Assembly (NCBI GenBank): GCA_963782605.1
Contig: CAWAKK010000001.1
Location: forward strand, 186,001-250,000
From: JBDTSW01 sp963782605
Lineage (GTDB): Bacteria > Actinomycetota > Thermoleophilia > Solirubrobacterales > 70-9
Direction: 5' to 3'
Length of the DNA stretch: 64,000 bases
The notes under the pieces were generated by a model. The model was not told the DNA's origin and made no database searches. It worked only from the letters and a program-made list of their open reading frames with translations. Shown piece by piece: positions 8,398-16,319 of the stretch (positions within the stretch are counted from its first letter, which is position 1; each line of letters begins with the position of its first letter). The position numbers and the translations under genes were made by a program.

Positions 8398-9507
8398 ATG
8401 CCGGCGGGCACTGCTTTAGTCAGAAGGTCGCGAACGGGCGTGATGTGCGCGCTACTCGCCGTGCTCGCGCTGGCTGCCGGCGCGGCCGCCGACGCGGCCG
8501 CCAAGCCCTACCTGCCCGACCGCGGGAAGCGCTATCACGGCGTCTCCGACACGGCGCACACCAGGGATTTTCGGCACTTTCGCAGGCAGGTGAAGGCTCA
8601 TCCCGCCGTGCTCCAGGAGTTCTACCACTGGGATGTCTCGCTGACGGCGAGCGGGGCCATACGCCGCTGGAAGCGCACCGACACGCTGGGAATGATCAGC
8701 ATGTCAACGAAGCTGCCCGCCAGCGGTAAGCCCGAGATCTCCCCCGGGGCGATCGCCCGCGGCCGGGGCGACCGCTACATCCTCCGTATCAACGAGTCCC
8801 TCGCCAACAAGCTGAAGCAGCCGACCTACATTCGCCTGATGCCCGAGATGAACGGGCACTGGAACCCCTACTCCGCCTACAACGCAAACGGGACCTCACG
8901 CGGCGGAGATCACACCACGAGCGACTTCCGCCGAGCCTGGAAGCGCTTCGTGATCATCGTGCGGGGAGGCAACCGCGGGAAGGTCAACAAGCGCCTGCGT
9001 CGCAACAACCTCGCCCGCATCTACCGAGCGCGTTCGAACCACGATCCCATCTACGAGCGCCGCGACGTCCCGAAGATCCTCGGCAAGCCCAAGATCGCGT
9101 TCCTCTGGGTGCCACAGACCACCGGCTCGCCGAATCTCAACGGCAACAGGCCTGGTGCCTATTGGCCGGGCCGCAACTTCGTCGACTGGGTGGGCGTAGA
9201 CATCTTCTCGGCGTTCGAGAGCGCCGCGTTCCCGAAGATGCAGAGCTTCTACCGCCGGCACAAGGGCGTGCCCTTCATGATCGGCGAGTACTCGCCCTGG
9301 GACGGCGACCCCGGGGGCCAGTTCACCGACCGGCTCCTCGACTGGGCGGAGGATCACCGCCGGGTTCGCATGCTCGTCTACTACCGAAGCGTCACGTCCA
9401 ACAACCCGTACTACATCTCCCGCTACCCGGCCGCCCGATCGCAGCTGCGGCGTCACCTGAACAAGCACCGGTGGGATCAGTGGGCCCACGGCACCCGCGA
9501 TCACTGA
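8398..9507 (+). CDS. Secreted GH26-like glycoside hydrolase
   Basis: A 369-residue protein with a Sec signal peptide (basic RRSRTG, then MCALLAVLALAAGAAADA). The mature part looks like family 26 (mannanase-type) barrels. YIRLMPEMNGHWNPY carries the probable acid/base Glu (about residue 145), and MIGEYSPWDGDPGG carries the probable nucleophile Glu (about 297). The substrate is not evident; GH26 members cleave mannans or mixed glucans, and many actinobacterial homologues are uncharacterised. GGGAGAGG at 8385-8392 favours ATG 8398 over the adjacent ATG 8395. It follows the csbD terminator and is convergent with the STAS gene, with a one-base gap. Confidence 0.75.
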   Translation: MPAGTALVRRSRTGVMCALLAVLALAAGAAADAAAKPYLPDRGKRYHGVSDTAHTRDFRHFRRQVKAHPAVLQEFYHWDVSLTASGAIRRWKRTDTLGMISMSTKLPASGKPEISPGAIARGRGDRYILRINESLANKLKQPTYIRLMPEMNGHWNPYSAYNANGTSRGGDHTTSDFRRAWKRFVIIVRGGNRGKVNKRLRRNNLARIYRARSNHDPIYERRDVPKILGKPKIAFLWVPQTTGSPNLNGNRPGAYWPGRNFVDWVGVDIFSAFESAAFPKMQSFYRRHKGVPFMIGEYSPWDGDPGGQFTDRLLDWAEDHRRVRMLVYYRSVTSNNPYYISRYPAARSQLRRHLNKHRWDQWAHGTRDH

Positions 9508-9508
9508 G

Positions 9509-9853
9509 CTAGGAGCTTGCAGGCTGGGGCTCGATCCGGATCGAGGGATGCGAATCTATCCCCGCGAGGCGAAAGGTCCGCTCGACGCGCTCCTGAACCC
9601 CGCGAAGAATCAGCTGCCGGCCCGCCTCCCGCAGCCGAAGGGCGCCGCGGACGAGGATCGCGATCCCCGTCGAGTCGACGAACCCGCAGGCCCGCGACAC
9701 CACCAGCGGCGGCGAGGCCCGGTCAATCGCCCCACCCAACTCCGGAGCGGTCTCCCTGTCGAGCTCGCCGTAGACCGTGATGACCGGTTCGTCCCCCGCT
9801 CCGGGCGCCGCATGGACGGAGAAGTCCCCCGTGTTCGATGAGTTGCTGTCCAT
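9509..9853 (-). CDS. STAS-domain anti-sigma factor antagonist
   Basis: A 114-residue single STAS domain. The segment VITVYGELDRETAPEL and the phosphorylation-site region CGFVDSTGIAILV (Ser of DSTG) are the SpoIIAA/RsbV hallmarks. The protein would bind an anti-sigma kinase and free a sigma-B/F-type factor. AGAGGA sits about 9 bases before ATG 9853. No kinase or cognate sigma-B gene is adjacent, so partners must be encoded elsewhere. Sigma-B/F-type promoters at 7972 and 49975 fit such a system. The 249 bases upstream (9854-10102) hold no gene I can support. Confidence 0.85.
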   Translation of the reverse strand: MDSNSSNTGDFSVHAAPGAGDEPVITVYGELDRETAPELGGAIDRASPPLVVSRACGFVDSTGIAILVRGALRLREAGRQLILRGVQERVERTFRLAGIDSHPSIRIEPQPASS

Positions 9854-10102
9854 TCCAACGTTCCTCTACGGCAGCATTTGACCTGGAACGCGCGGCGCGG
9901 CGACCAGCACATGAAACCGCCGGAACCCTGGCCGATCTGTTGATGCTCCTTGAGCGTCAACTCGGCATGCTCGAGTGCGTCCAGAACCTCGCGAACGGCG
10001 GATACCGATGCAGCGATCCCCGCGGGGGAGGCCGGGGCCGCGGCACTCCGAGCGTGCCCAGGTGTTCAAGTACCTGCGAGACGATTCGAACGAGGGGGAC
10101 GC

Positions 10103-10393
10103 ATGAGATGGCCGTGGGTGAAACGTGGCCGCCTGGAGGCGGCGGAGGGGACGACGGAGCTGCTGCTCACCCGTCTGGCGGTTGCCGACGGCACGATCAC
10201 CAACTTCATGAGCGAGAACCGATGCCCGAACTGCGGTGACAGGGCGAAGACGATCACCTGCGAGGCGTGCGGGCCCGGGGACTACGAACGAGCAGCGAGC
10301 GCGGGCCGACCGAACCGCGCCAATGGCACACATCCTGGTGCCGCACTTCGAGCTCCTTCACGAGGAGTACGACCTACCGCCGAGACGCCCTGA
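10103..10393 (+). CDS. Small zinc-ribbon protein, possible frame change near its end
   Basis: From ATG 10103 (GAGGGGGAC just upstream) the product begins MRWPWVKRGRLEAAEG and contains CPNCGDRAKTITCEACG (about residues 42-58), a four-cysteine zinc-ribbon motif. Codon bias is good up to about 10290 and then deteriorates. From about 10300 the +1 frame has much better third positions and ends HEEYDLPPRRPDWKSVWRNR at 10421. So the true product may switch frame through a one-base error and end at 10421 rather than 10393. Function is unknown. It is convergent with the secreted protein gene. Confidence 0.5.
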   Translation: MRWPWVKRGRLEAAEGTTELLLTRLAVADGTITNFMSENRCPNCGDRAKTITCEACGPGDYERAASAGRPNRANGTHPGAALRAPSRGVRPTAETP

Positions 10394-10417
10394 CTGGAAG
10401 TCGGTCTGGAGGAATCG

Positions 10418-11221
10418 CTAGGGGATCTCGCCGAAGATGCCGGCGCCAGGCCCGTCCGGCTCGATGTCGCATAGCGACCCGTCCTTGGCGACGATCAGGA
10501 ACTGCGCGGCCCCGTCGAGCCCGACCGATGTGAACTGCGCCGCCGCAAGCAGCCCGCCGACGTTCTGGTTCTCCCCCACGACTTGGAATCGCAGCGAGTA
10601 GACGAACTCCGAGGCGCGCTTGCCGAACCTGAAGTACCCCTCCTCGTCCGTCTTGGTGTCGTCGAGCGTCTCCCCGGAACGTCGCAGTGACACCGTCTTG
10701 TCGGCCATGCGCCCAGCATCCGCGATCGGCTGCGCGGTGCAGTTCTTGACCATGAGGCCCTGCACCGCGCCCTTGCCGAGCTTCACATCTAGCGTGTTCG
10801 CGGTCCCGTCGTCCTGCTCGCACGGCAGCCTGAACTCGTCGGTGAAGGTCCGCATCTCGGCGAACTCGCCGCCGGCATCGAACGGCACCGGCTGCACCAC
10901 GGTGCCGATTTCCGCGCTGTAGCTCTCGCCGCTCCGCAAGAGACCGACGTTCACCCGCCCCTCCGTCGGGTTGAAGCCGGCGAAGGCAGTGGCGCCCTTG
11001 CTGTTACGGACGGTTACCGCGGCGCCAGCGAAGGTGCTGAGATCGGTGGTGTCGTTCGGGCGAGCGATCCGCAGCGTGACCTCCGTGAGCGGGCACAGCC
11101 CGCTCTTCGCGGATGGGGCGGCGGCGGAGTGACCCCCCGTGAGGAGCGTGGCGAGCACGAGCGTCGCCAGGCCGAGCGCGATCGGCATCAGTCTGCGCGT
11201 GATCACCGGCGAAGCGTCCAT
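10418..11221 (-). CDS. Secreted protein of unknown function
   Basis: A 267-residue protein with a signal peptide (RRLMPIALGLATLVLATLLTGG) and an exported body rich in beta strand. There are three cysteines in the mature part (GLCPLTEV, RLPCEQDD, VKNCTAQP) and one near the C-terminus (SLCDIEPD). Segments such as TVRNSKGATAF and TDEEGYFRFGKR resemble carboxypeptidase-regulatory or Ig-like folds. I recognise no enzyme motif. It is 78 bases downstream of the sigma-factor gene on the same strand and may be its target or partner. Confidence 0.65.
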   Translation of the reverse strand: MDASPVITRRLMPIALGLATLVLATLLTGGHSAAAPSAKSGLCPLTEVTLRIARPNDTTDLSTFAGAAVTVRNSKGATAFAGFNPTEGRVNVGLLRSGESYSAEIGTVVQPVPFDAGGEFAEMRTFTDEFRLPCEQDDGTANTLDVKLGKGAVQGLMVKNCTAQPIADAGRMADKTVSLRRSGETLDDTKTDEEGYFRFGKRASEFVYSLRFQVVGENQNVGGLLAAAQFTSVGLDGAAQFLIVAKDGSLCDIEPDGPGAGIFGEIP

Positions 11222-11299
11222 GCCTCGAGTCCGCCGAATCGTAACCAGACTCAGTACCAGGCTGAAGCCGGATCGCGCGGGGGCTCGCTCAGATCGCCA

Positions 11300-11845
11300 T
11301 CAGTCCATCGCTCCCAGCTGCCGCAACCTCGCGCGACCTTCGGCCAAACATCGATTCGTTTTCGTGTAGGTCCACCCCGTGATCTCCTGGATCTCGGCGT
11401 ACGAGAAGCCCTCCGCCTGGAGCGCGAGGGCCCGGCGCTCCTGCGGCTTTAAGCGGCGCAGCAGGATGGCCGCTCGTGACACCCGCTGGCGGCGCTCGAG
11501 GCGCTCGTGCGGACCGGGGGCTTCGCTTGGCAGCCACTCGACGAAGTTGCCCTGACCCGCGTCGCTCGTGATGCCGATCGCCCGCTGGCGCGTGCGGCGC
11601 ACGGCGAGAGCCTCCCTGCGCACGACCACCTGCATCCAGCCGATCAGCCGTTCGGTTGGGATCGGTGGTGCCTTCTCAAGCAGGATGAGCGCAGCACGCT
11701 GGTAGGCGTCGTCCGCATCGTCCGCGCACAGCGAGAAGCGGCGCGCGCGGCGCAGGAAGAGAGCCCCGTGCGAGCGAAGCAGCGCCGCCGCCCGGGCACT
11801 CGCCACCGGTCCGGCTTGGCGACGGGTGGTAAGCGCCGTTTCCAC
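11300..11845 (-). CDS. ECF-type RNA polymerase sigma factor
   Basis: The C-terminal part is a clear sigma region 4: LKPQERRALALQAEGFSYAE, then IQEITGWTYTKTNRCLAEGR, a helix-turn-helix for -35 recognition. Region 2 is visible as DADDAYQRAALILLEK...LIGWMQVVVRREAL. From GTG 11845 the length is 181 residues, usual for ECF sigma factors. The frame is open further upstream to 11974, but that would overlap the divergent decarboxylase start, so the start is uncertain. No anti-sigma factor is visible; the downstream secreted protein has only a signal peptide. Confidence 0.75.
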   Translation of the reverse strand: METALTTRRQAGPVASARAAALLRSHGALFLRRARRFSLCADDADDAYQRAALILLEKAPPIPTERLIGWMQVVVRREALAVRRTRQRAIGITSDAGQGNFVEWLPSEAPGPHERLERRQRVSRAAILLRRLKPQERRALALQAEGFSYAEIQEITGWTYTKTNRCLAEGRARLRQLGAMD

Positions 11846-11966
11846 GAGCGGGACAACCCCAGCGGTCCGGTGCACGCCCCGGGCGTCGGCGTGCACGAGC
11901 GGTCGCACGCTCAGCCCTCCTCGCCGGCGGCGGTATTCTCGGCCGCCCCCCAAGGGACCGAAACCC

Positions 11967-12914
11967 ATGAGCACCTGCCTTGTCAGCGGCGGAGCCGGTT
12001 TCCTCGGCTCGCACCTCTGCGACCACCTGCTCGCGGACGGTCACCGCGTGCTCTGTGTGGACAACCTAGATACGGGCTCGCTCGAGAACATCAGGCACAT
12101 CCACGCCGACGAGTTCGTCTCGCTCAACCGCGACGTGACGGAGCCGCTCCTCATCGAGGAGCACCTCGATTTCGTCTACCACCTCGCCTCCCCCGCCTCC
12201 CCGATCGACTACGCCCGGCTTCCGCTGCACACCCTGAAGGTCGGCTCCTACGGCACGCACAACATGCTCGGCCTCGCCAAGCACAAACGCGCGCGCTTCC
12301 TGCTCGCCTCTACATCAGAGGTCTACGGCGATCCCCAGGTTCATCCCCAGTCCGAGGACTACTGGGGCCACGTAAATCCCATCGGGCCTCGAGGCGTCTA
12401 CGACGAGGCCAAGCGCTACGCCGAGGCGCTCACGATGGCCTACCACCGCCAGCAGGGCGTCGACACCTGCATCTCGCGGACCTTCAACACCTTCGGCCCG
12501 CGAATGCGCCCCCACGACGGGCGCGCGATCCCCACGTTCCTGCGGCAGGCTCTCCAGGACAAGCCGCTCACGGTCTTCGGCGACGGCTCGCAGACACGCA
12601 GCTTCTGCTTCGTCGACGACCAGATCGCGGGCATGATCGCACTCGCGGAGTCCGAGGTCCATCTGCCGGTGAACATCGGCAACCCCGACGAGTTCACCCT
12701 CCAGGAAATGGCCGAGGCGGTGATCGAGGTGACCGAGTCGCGCTCGGAGATCGTTCACGAGGCCCTCCCCGTGGATGACCCGCAGATCCGCCAGCCGGAC
12801 ATCTCGCGCGCAAGGGAGCTTCTGGGCTGGGAGCCGAAGGTCGGCCTCCACGACGGGCTGCGGATGACGATCGAGCGGGCCGGGGTCGAGCGGCTCGTCG
12901 GCGGCGGCCTCTAG
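11967..12914 (+). CDS. UDP-glucuronate decarboxylase (UDP-xylose synthase), extended SDR
   Basis: A 315-residue NAD-dependent extended SDR. The dinucleotide motif GGAGFLGSHL is at residues 8-17. HLASPASPIDY and TSEVYGDPQVHPQ are diagnostic for the UXS branch, which converts UDP-glucuronate to UDP-xylose. YDEAKR supplies the catalytic Tyr/Lys and RTFNTFGPRM the sugar-binding loop. ATG 11967 is preceded by AAGGGA. It starts an envelope-glycan run with two glycosyltransferases directly downstream, so UDP-pentose donors for surface glycans are its likely product. It is divergent from the sigma factor. Confidence 0.85.
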   Translation: MSTCLVSGGAGFLGSHLCDHLLADGHRVLCVDNLDTGSLENIRHIHADEFVSLNRDVTEPLLIEEHLDFVYHLASPASPIDYARLPLHTLKVGSYGTHNMLGLAKHKRARFLLASTSEVYGDPQVHPQSEDYWGHVNPIGPRGVYDEAKRYAEALTMAYHRQQGVDTCISRTFNTFGPRMRPHDGRAIPTFLRQALQDKPLTVFGDGSQTRSFCFVDDQIAGMIALAESEVHLPVNIGNPDEFTLQEMAEAVIEVTESRSEIVHEALPVDDPQIRQPDISRARELLGWEPKVGLHDGLRMTIERAGVERLVGGGL

Positions 12915-12941
12915 TCGCATTCTCGTAGGGTTCGCGCGGCC

Positions 12942-14135
12942 CTGTACCGCATCGCCCACCTCACAGCGACCTTCCCGCCCTACGCAGGCGGGGCCGGGAA
13001 CACCGCCTTTCGATTCGCCACCGAGCAGGTGAAACGAGGGCATCACGTCGAGGTGTTCACCGCGCCGGCGCCTGGCGATGTGCCCGACCCTGGCGGCGTG
13101 GTCGTGCACCGGATCGACCCGGCGTTCGCCTACGGCAACGCTCCATTGATTCCGTCACTCGGCGGGATCTCGGGCTTCGACGTGGTGCACCTGCACTACC
13201 CCTTCATCTTCGGGTCCGAGCTCGTGCTGCTCGGCCGCATGCGGCGAGCATCCAGGTCGCAGGCGCTGCTCGTCCACTACAAGAATCGGCTGGTGGCCGG
13301 GGGCGTCCGCGGTGCCCTCTTCGACGTCTACGAGCGGACCGTTGCCCCAGCCCTGATCCGGGCCGCGGACCGCGTTTGCGTCCTCTCGGCCGATCACGCC
13401 GACTCCGTCCCGTACCTGCGTCGAGCGGGCGCCAACGGTCACGGAAAGCTGATCGAGATGCCGAACGGCGTCGACGCAGCTCAGTTCTCTCCTGGCCGCG
13501 ACGAGGACTGGCGTGGCTCGAGCGAAGGCTTGCGCGCGGCGCTTCGCATCCCGCCCCAAGCCGTGGTTGCGGCGTTCGTGGGCACGCTCGACCACGCCCA
13601 TCACTTCAAGCGCGTGGACCTTGCGATCGAGGCGATCCGCGTGGCGGCCGATGAGCGCCTGCACCTCGTCGTGGCGGGTGGCGGCGCACTCCAGGCGGAC
13701 TACCGGGCCCTGGCGGCCGAGGCGGGGCTCGCGAACCGCGTTCATTTCCTGGGTCATGTTCCGCACGAGGCGCTGCCCGGCGTGTTGCGGGCTTGCGACC
13801 TCTTCCTCCTCACCACCGAGCCGCCTGAGTCCTTCGGCATCGTCCTGATCGAGGCCATGGCCTGTGGCCTCCCGGCCATCGCAACCGAGTACCCCGGGGT
13901 CCGGGCGGTCGTCGATGAGGGCGAGACCGGGTTCGTCGTGGCGCGCGGCGACTCAAGGGGCGTCGCGGATCGAGTGCTGAGGCTCGCCGATGCGCCATCC
14001 GAGCGCGAGCGCATGGGCGCCGCCGGGCGAGCGAAGGCCGAGCGCGAGTGGAACTGGCCGAGCCTCGTGACACGGATGGACGAGGCCTACCGGCAGGCGA
14101 TCGAGGCACGCCGCGAGAAGGCGGGTTCGTCATGA
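12942..14135 (+). CDS. GT4 family glycosyltransferase (probable CTG start)
   Basis: A GT-B glycosyltransferase. The acceptor-binding N-terminus RIAHLTATFPPYAGGAGN is conserved in the family, so the protein must start before the first ATG/GTG (13029). The only candidate is CTG at 12942, directly before TACCGC, with TAGGGT at 12926-12931 as a possible -10 box. The donor domain has VAAFVGTLDHAHHFKRVDL, HLVVAGGG and ESFGIVLIEAMACGLPAI with the catalytic Glu pair. The length is 397 residues. Its stop overlaps the next glycosyltransferase start (ATGA). Sugar and acceptor are unknown; a cell-surface polysaccharide is likely from context. Confidence 0.8.
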   Translation: MYRIAHLTATFPPYAGGAGNTAFRFATEQVKRGHHVEVFTAPAPGDVPDPGGVVVHRIDPAFAYGNAPLIPSLGGISGFDVVHLHYPFIFGSELVLLGRMRRASRSQALLVHYKNRLVAGGVRGALFDVYERTVAPALIRAADRVCVLSADHADSVPYLRRAGANGHGKLIEMPNGVDAAQFSPGRDEDWRGSSEGLRAALRIPPQAVVAAFVGTLDHAHHFKRVDLAIEAIRVAADERLHLVVAGGGALQADYRALAAEAGLANRVHFLGHVPHEALPGVLRACDLFLLTTEPPESFGIVLIEAMACGLPAIATEYPGVRAVVDEGETGFVVARGDSRGVADRVLRLADAPSERERMGAAGRAKAEREWNWPSLVTRMDEAYRQAIEARREKAGSS

Positions 14136-15388
14136 GCCCCAGACGACTCCTCTACGTCAGCTACTTCTACCCGCCGAGCCGCGATACGGGCGCGCTGCGG
14201 CCGGCGACGATGGTGAAATGGCTGCGCCGGCTCGGGCATGAGGTGGAGGTACTCACCACGGGGGCTTTCGGGGACGAGGGCGAGGAGGGCGTGCATCGGG
14301 CTCGCGACGCAGCGCTATGGCGGGCCCGCGCGCACGGCCGCGACCGCATCGACGCTCTGTTCGATTCCGACACCTACGGCGGCAAGCCGCATCCGCTCAG
14401 CAGGTGGGTCGCGCCCGAGCCCCTGCTGGCGGCATGGGCGCCGTTCGCGCGATCCGCGGCTCTGCGGTTGCGCCGGTCCGGATCGTTCGATTGCGTCGTC
14501 ACCACCTCGCCGCCAGAGTCGACCCACGCCATCGGCATGGCCCTGCGACGCCGAGGGATGCCGTGGGTGGCGGACATCCGCGACGCCTGGACATTCGAAT
14601 CGCTGCGTCCCGACTTCGCCACCCCCGCCCACCATCGGCTCGACTCCCACCTGGAGCGGCGTTGGCTTGGCGGAGCGGACGCTGTCGTGTGCGTCTCGGA
14701 GCCCGCGGCGGAGGACCTTCGGGCTCGCGGCATCACCGATCCGACTGTGATCCCCAACGGCTGGGATCCGGACTCCGATCCTCACGAGCTCGGGGAACCC
14801 TCCGGCCTCCTCGACCCCGGCCGGGTCTCGCTCGTCTACACCGGCCGGTTCGGTACGTACGGGCGTGACCCGCGCCAGCTCGTCGATGCGATGGAACGGC
14901 TCGCGCGCGACGATCCACAGGCGGCCGCGGGGCTCGAGCTCGTGATCGCGGGGCCGCTCACCGACGACGAGGCCGAGCTTTTCGCAACTGACGTGGCGCC
15001 GGCCCGCATCGTGGTCGCCGGGAGCCTCGAGCGCGAGCGGGCGCTCGCGCTCCAGCGCGAAGCCGACGCCCTGCTCCTACTCGCGCAGCCGACCCGTTCG
15101 CAGCTCCTCAACATCAAGATCTTCGAGTACATGGCCTCCGGCCGGCCGATCCTCGCGCTTGCGGAGGGAACCGAGGCGGGCAGGATCGCGGCCGAGATCG
15201 GAGGCGAGCCCGTCCGAGCCGACGACCCAGCCGCGATCGCGATGGCGCTCTCCCGCCTGGTGGAGGGGCCGCCCGCCCCGCCACCGAAGGAGGCGGTGGC
15301 CGGGTACACGTATCCGGCGCCAGCCGAATGCTTCGCGGCGGTCTTGGAGCGTGCGATCGAGCGGGCCGGGGTAGGTGGGCCGCGATGA
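14132..15388 (+). CDS. Glycosyltransferase, GT-B fold
   Basis: A 418-residue protein opening SPRRLLYVSYFYPPSRDTGA, the typical N-terminal strand and glycine-rich loop of GT4 transferases. It continues with WVADIRDAWTFESLRPD, VCVSEPAAEDL and IPNGWDPD at the domain junction. The donor site has SLVYTGRFGTYGRDP and IKIFEYMASGRPILAL. The ATG at 14132 overlaps the previous stop and its own TGA overlaps the metallopeptidase ATG, so all three genes are translationally coupled. It probably acts in the same surface-glycan pathway as its neighbours. Confidence 0.8.
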   Translation: MSPRRLLYVSYFYPPSRDTGALRPATMVKWLRRLGHEVEVLTTGAFGDEGEEGVHRARDAALWRARAHGRDRIDALFDSDTYGGKPHPLSRWVAPEPLLAAWAPFARSAALRLRRSGSFDCVVTTSPPESTHAIGMALRRRGMPWVADIRDAWTFESLRPDFATPAHHRLDSHLERRWLGGADAVVCVSEPAAEDLRARGITDPTVIPNGWDPDSDPHELGEPSGLLDPGRVSLVYTGRFGTYGRDPRQLVDAMERLARDDPQAAAGLELVIAGPLTDDEAELFATDVAPARIVVAGSLERERALALQREADALLLLAQPTRSQLLNIKIFEYMASGRPILALAEGTEAGRIAAEIGGEPVRADDPAAIAMALSRLVEGPPAPPPKEAVAGYTYPAPAECFAAVLERAIERAGVGGPR

Positions 15389-16302
15389 AGTGGAAGCGGA
15401 CCAAGGGCACGAACGTCACCGACCTCCGTGGTGCCAGCAGGGGCGGTGGCGCCGGCGGCTTGCCGCTTCCGGGCGGCCTCGCCGGGTTGGGCGGCGGCGC
15501 GGGTGTGGTCGGGGTGATCATCTTCTTGGCGATCACATTCCTTGGAGGCGGGTCGGGCGGGGGCGGTGCCGGTGGCTTCGACGTGGCCGACGTTTTCGGA
15601 CCCTCCCTCCAGGCACCCGGAGCGCAAAACGAGAGTCCGATCCCGCCGGATCAGGATCCCCAACGCGAGCTGTTCGATTTCTCCTCATACGTCTTCACCG
15701 ATGCCCAGAGGACGTGGGCGGGGACCTTCGAGGAAGGGGGCGAGGGCTACTCGAACGCTGAGCTCATCGTCTACCGCGACCAGGTCTCGACCGGTGGCTG
15801 CGGCAGCGCGAGCTCGGCGGTCGGCCCGTTCTACTGCCCCGCGGACTCGAGCGTCTACCTGGACCTCTCCTTCTATGAGGACATGGAGCGCCAGCTCGGC
15901 GCCTCAGGCGACTTCGCCTGGGCGTACGTCATCGCCCACGAGATGGGCCATCACGTTCAGAACGAGACCGGGACGAACTCGGACGTCGCCCAGCTCGAGC
16001 GCTCGAATCCCGACGAGGCCAATGAGCTCTCGGTGCGTGTCGAGCTGCAAGCCGACTGCTACGCGGGCGTCTGGGCCGCGACCGTTTTCGCCGAGGGCGA
16101 CCTCGAGGCTGGCGACCTGGACGAGGCCTTCACCGCTTCTGAGGCCGTCGGCGACGATCGCCTGCAACAGCAGGCCGGCGGACGCGTCAACCCTGACTCC
16201 TTCACCCACGGCACCTCCGAGCAGCGCCGCACCTGGTTCGAGAACGGCTACGAATCCGGCGACCCGGGGGCCTGCGACACGTTCTCGGCCGAGTCGGTCT
16301 AG
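15385..16302 (+). CDS. Membrane-anchored neutral zinc metallopeptidase (YpfJ family)
   Basis: A 305-residue protein. A basic N-terminus and Gly-rich stretch precede one transmembrane segment (GVVGVIIFLAITFLGG), then a Gly-rich linker and an extracytoplasmic domain. The zinc site HEMGHH is near residue 195, with the downstream ELQADCYAGVWA carrying the third ligand region. This is the YpfJ/putative neutral zinc metallopeptidase family. The natural substrate is unknown. It is coupled to the upstream glycosyltransferase by an ATGA overlap, and upstream ORF extension is therefore rejected. Confidence 0.85.
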   Translation: MKWKRTKGTNVTDLRGASRGGGAGGLPLPGGLAGLGGGAGVVGVIIFLAITFLGGGSGGGGAGGFDVADVFGPSLQAPGAQNESPIPPDQDPQRELFDFSSYVFTDAQRTWAGTFEEGGEGYSNAELIVYRDQVSTGGCGSASSAVGPFYCPADSSVYLDLSFYEDMERQLGASGDFAWAYVIAHEMGHHVQNETGTNSDVAQLERSNPDEANELSVRVELQADCYAGVWAATVFAEGDLEAGDLDEAFTASEAVGDDRLQQQAGGRVNPDSFTHGTSEQRRTWFENGYESGDPGACDTFSAESV

Positions 16303-16307
16303 CGGCG

Positions 16308-16313
16308 TATCCT
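16308..16313 (+). promoter_or_regulatory. -10 box of a leaderless promoter for methylmalonyl-CoA mutase
   Basis: TATCCT lies 6 bases before the ATG at 16320 and there is no Shine-Dalgarno. This is the TANNNT-to-start spacing expected when transcription starts at the start codon. Confidence 0.5.
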
Positions 16314-16319
16314 TGCTAC

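Noticed and set aside
9854..10102. Possible small gene upstream of the STAS gene
   Set aside because: A reverse stretch near 9950-10040 has coding-like bias but no start codon and is soon interrupted; insufficient support.
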